From JANSWP01 sp041941305 (GTDB taxonomy: Bacteria; Bacteroidota; Bacteroidia; Chitinophagales; Saprospiraceae): 44,764 nt of DNA. Shown in pieces: positions 43,601 to 44,764 of this stretch. The notes under the pieces were generated by a model. The model was not told the origin of the DNA, ran no database searches, and worked only from the letters and a program-made list of their open reading frames with translations. Position 1 is the first letter of the stretch, and each line of letters opens with the position of its first letter. The DNA lies in NCBI GenBank assembly GCA_041941305.1, contig JBGTQJ010000070.1:1-44764 (forward strand), written 5' to 3'. A program made the position numbers and the translations under genes.

Positions 43601-44696
43601 GTCGTACAACATTACCGCTTCTTCTGAACAAAACCCAGAAGAAGGGGTGACCATTTTTGATATTGCAAAAGGTGCATGTCACATTTTGGGTATCAATATG
43701 TTGCAAAACAAGGATGAGTTTTTGGCATTTGATGTCAATAGCTCTGGCTCTAATACCACTTTTGATTTGGTCAATATGCGGAAATTGATTTTGGGGCAAG
43801 AGGTCGGTTCCAGCATTGCAATCTGGCATTTCATCAGTAACTATGATCTATTGCCAAATGATTTTACAGCATTAGGGGCATATGAAACCCAAATTACAAT
43901 TGATGATTTATCAGCAGACATGGTGGACCAAAATTTCACAGCGATAAAGGCGGGTGACATTGTCCCTGAAACCAACCCTACTGCTGCTTATGACCCCAAT
44001 TTCAGTTTAGAAGAAGTGACCATCAACGACCAGGAAGTTGTTCTGGACTTAACTGTAGAAGACTTTGAAAATATCCGAGGTATCCAATTCGCCCTGGAGT
44101 GGGACAACAATATTTTGGAGTTTGCAGATTTGGAACAAATCGCAAATCCTTCACCTGGTGTCAATCTCAATTGGGATTTCAATATGGTCAACGGCAAATT
44201 GCGCCTGGTCTTCCAGGAATATTTGTCAAATGATGGTTTGACCTTCCCCGATGGCACAGTATTGCTCCGCCTTAGTTTCAATGTTTTACAGCTTGGAGAT
44301 ACGGAAGTTGCCTTTGCTGATGATTCGGTCATGCCAAGGTTGGTAGTTGCCAATTTCTGTGACCTCGCAGGGGGAATGTTCAACTTCACCAATGCACCAA
44401 TTCAATTACTGAGCAGTACCAATGATATTTCACTATCTGGATTGACAGCTCATTTGCAACCAAATCTGACCAAGTCAGGTTCAAACATGCATTTGGTAAT
44501 CGAGGCAGAAAATACTACCAATATAAAGTATAGAATACTGAATATTTCTGGAATGGAAATGCAAAATGGACAGGCAAATCTGGTTTCAGGAAAGAATTCA
44601 ATTGGGTTGACATCACCTGAACTTCCAGGGTTGTATTTTGTACAAATAGTCGATGAGCATGGACGAATTGGACAATTGAAGTTGGTCGTTCAATAG
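40614..44696 (+). CDS. T9SS-exported protein with duplicated dockerin-like/cohesin-like modules
   Basis: A 1360-residue secreted protein. Signal peptide 1-26 ends LLQAQ. Residues 27-165 form a cohesin-like domain (NILSQQFTIVWNEQALNYKE). A Cys-rich middle (165-620) has HYR-like segments (CPSPQSIACELYYDDLEV). A module of a regulatory-like domain (634-693), a dockerin-like domain (694-749; ADMNQTGGITTFDIVMQLKA) and a cohesin-like domain (813-943; ISAGQFAIQWNNDLLEFADL) is followed by a second copy at 948-1263 (dockerin-like AFDVNSSGSNTTFDLVNMRK). The tail (1276-1360) is a T9SS type A sorting domain (ELPGLYFVQIVDEHG). The Ca-binding loop positions D1, N3 and D12 are kept in both dockerin-like repeats, while the usual Asp at position 5 is Thr or Ser. 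It lies 82 bases after the previous T9SS gene, probably in one unit. Self-assembly or surface attachment is inferred. Confidence 0.9.
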   Translation: MNLSKTALQLSFFMVLMFGSMLLQAQIPPVEFYTVPTINQQNNTLRLDINVKNYNNILSQQFTIVWNEQALNYKEVTNFILPISGPQGSYFGTNNISNGTLTFVWFDPDVPLNEPGYSLSDCSTIFSVEFDIISSQSPDFDFGNSPTLIEVYESLTQTEVDVIYGGTSCLGTNGLAPFAACEDFYVQDPTPGCVTIQAADFNAGSWDDFDDLYYLVAKKGDSISPDEYDRCYYPSLEFCDDEPQEVEVFFLVFDQDPSPYFTTVNSGSLGCNGTPGLFLTDGFTEINYDVCESSIKVCNSPVPVALTCPSPQSIACELYYDDLEVTLANMEGNEAAQNHFLDAHFGEAEFDLPCDFGIEHSVVSDLNQCGEGNLVRTWTAYDLNNPNGNSAWCSQVILLHHISDFVVEFDEDKTLPFGSNTDPDNTGYPKIFSETCELIAVSWEDMVFNNEPGFDKKVLREFTVINWCAVGAVIDNEIIEVPESQLASPNNDLDGDGDSDDYTFRDSWDGIDFPGVAGDVWDGYIEYTQTIYVEEPPVNTTVPYCVNGLVVEIMQTGVIELWATDLDAGSWCNGPGTPSFSFSPDVNDQSMLFTCDELGFNQVELWVTCGPGNQDFCTTFVIVEDNMSGCGGGDDISISGQILQTDDAPMADALVNCEYSGVNKTTLTDADGNYSFSDLPAGATFTITANSNVDPEKGITVYDVMKARCEILWLEQLNLAEAYIAADMNQTGGITTFDIVMQLKAILGENISIGYDVWQFVSNLDDLADDYSAFQHQKQYIVLEDLTTDASDQNFTAIKSGDIAPETNPTAANKPTFTLEIIDQTLQQLTVSLNVKDFEDISAGQFAIQWNNDLLEFADLVNTPDASGFQFEHNVVNGNLRMTFANMDIDPVTVGDGLAIAQLTFNILLPGGGFDIGFADDSVMPKVIVANNCELASGFYNSDIPSGDLSIKGKVLRPDGSPLPDVAVKCQFSTFSLETTTNADGNYEFQNLVAGASYNITASSEQNPEEGVTIFDIAKGACHILGINMLQNKDEFLAFDVNSSGSNTTFDLVNMRKLILGQEVGSSIAIWHFISNYDLLPNDFTALGAYETQITIDDLSADMVDQNFTAIKAGDIVPETNPTAAYDPNFSLEEVTINDQEVVLDLTVEDFENIRGIQFALEWDNNILEFADLEQIANPSPGVNLNWDFNMVNGKLRLVFQEYLSNDGLTFPDGTVLLRLSFNVLQLGDTEVAFADDSVMPRLVVANFCDLAGGMFNFTNAPIQLLSSTNDISLSGLTAHLQPNLTKSGSNMHLVIEAENTTNIKYRILNISGMEMQNGQANLVSGKNSIGLTSPELPGLYFVQIVDEHGRIGQLKLVVQ
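42514..44395 (+). repeat. Tandem duplication of a 940-bp coding module
   Basis: The segments from about 42514 to 43440 and 43456 to 44395 encode the same domain series with a period near 940 bp. Paired markers are ISISGQIL/LSIKGKVL, DADGNYSFSDL/NADGNYEFQNL, FTAIKSGDIAPETNPTAA/FTAIKAGDIVPETNPTAA and FADDSVMPKVIVAN/FADDSVMPRLVVAN. The junction residues are the best conserved. Confidence 0.85.
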
Positions 44697-44764
44697 AATC
44701 TTAAATCATCCCCCAAAGGGGCAAGCTAAATTTTCAGATTACATCTTAAATCACTGAATTTCAA

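Noticed and set aside
44710..44721. CCCC-AAA-GGGG stem after the last gene as a terminator
   Set aside because: Only four base pairs and no T-run directly after it.

Overview
The window looks like a chromosomal segment of a Bacteroidota bacterium, most likely Saprospiria (Lewinella/Haliscomenobacter-like). The evidence is secreted proteins with type IX secretion (T9SS) sorting tails, a hybrid two-component system of the Bacteroides HTCS type, a TonB-dependent receptor with an N-terminal carboxypeptidase-regulatory-like domain, weak ribosome binding sites, and a Bacteroidota-type -7 element (TAnnTTTG) before the only tRNA. This taxonomic call is inference from protein style; there is no marker gene here.

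Left half (1-24.6 kb, minus strand): three genes in series, an outer-membrane beta-barrel protein (24079-22229), an 18.65-kb gene for a 6217-residue exported protein (22008-3355) and a secreted fibronectin-type-III protein (3274-611). The giant starts with a segment resembling the TANFOR-type N-terminus of Bacteroidota surface proteins and ends with nine LamG/concanavalin-like domains. A hairpin with a T-run lies between giant and Fn3 genes. Low-complexity direct repeats (GGTGCTGG and TTCATTC words) lie on both sides of the giant/Fn3 pair. A stand-alone LytTR regulator lies just upstream of the barrel gene. I consider this trio the best candidate for an undescribed surface system.

Middle (24.7-31.6 kb): an unrecognised 512-residue helical protein, a small exported PKD-domain protein whose 3' end overlaps it antisense, a 25-bp perfect hairpin, a 1437-residue HTCS regulator with an in-frame insertion of repeat DNA in its receiver domain, and tRNA-Gln(UUG) with its own promoter and terminator.

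Right part (31.6-44.8 kb, plus strand): two intergenic palindromes, a TonB-dependent receptor followed closely by a VanZ-like membrane protein, a large palindromic repeat, a zinc-free quinone-oxidoreductase-like dehydrogenase with a glycine-zipper miniprotein, a Crp/Fnr-type regulator, a small membrane protein, a palindrome-rich region with a likely MITE, and two T9SS-exported proteins. Both of these start with cohesin-like domains. The second carries a tandem duplication of a (regulatory-like + dockerin-like + cohesin-like) module, suggesting cell-surface or matrix assembly.
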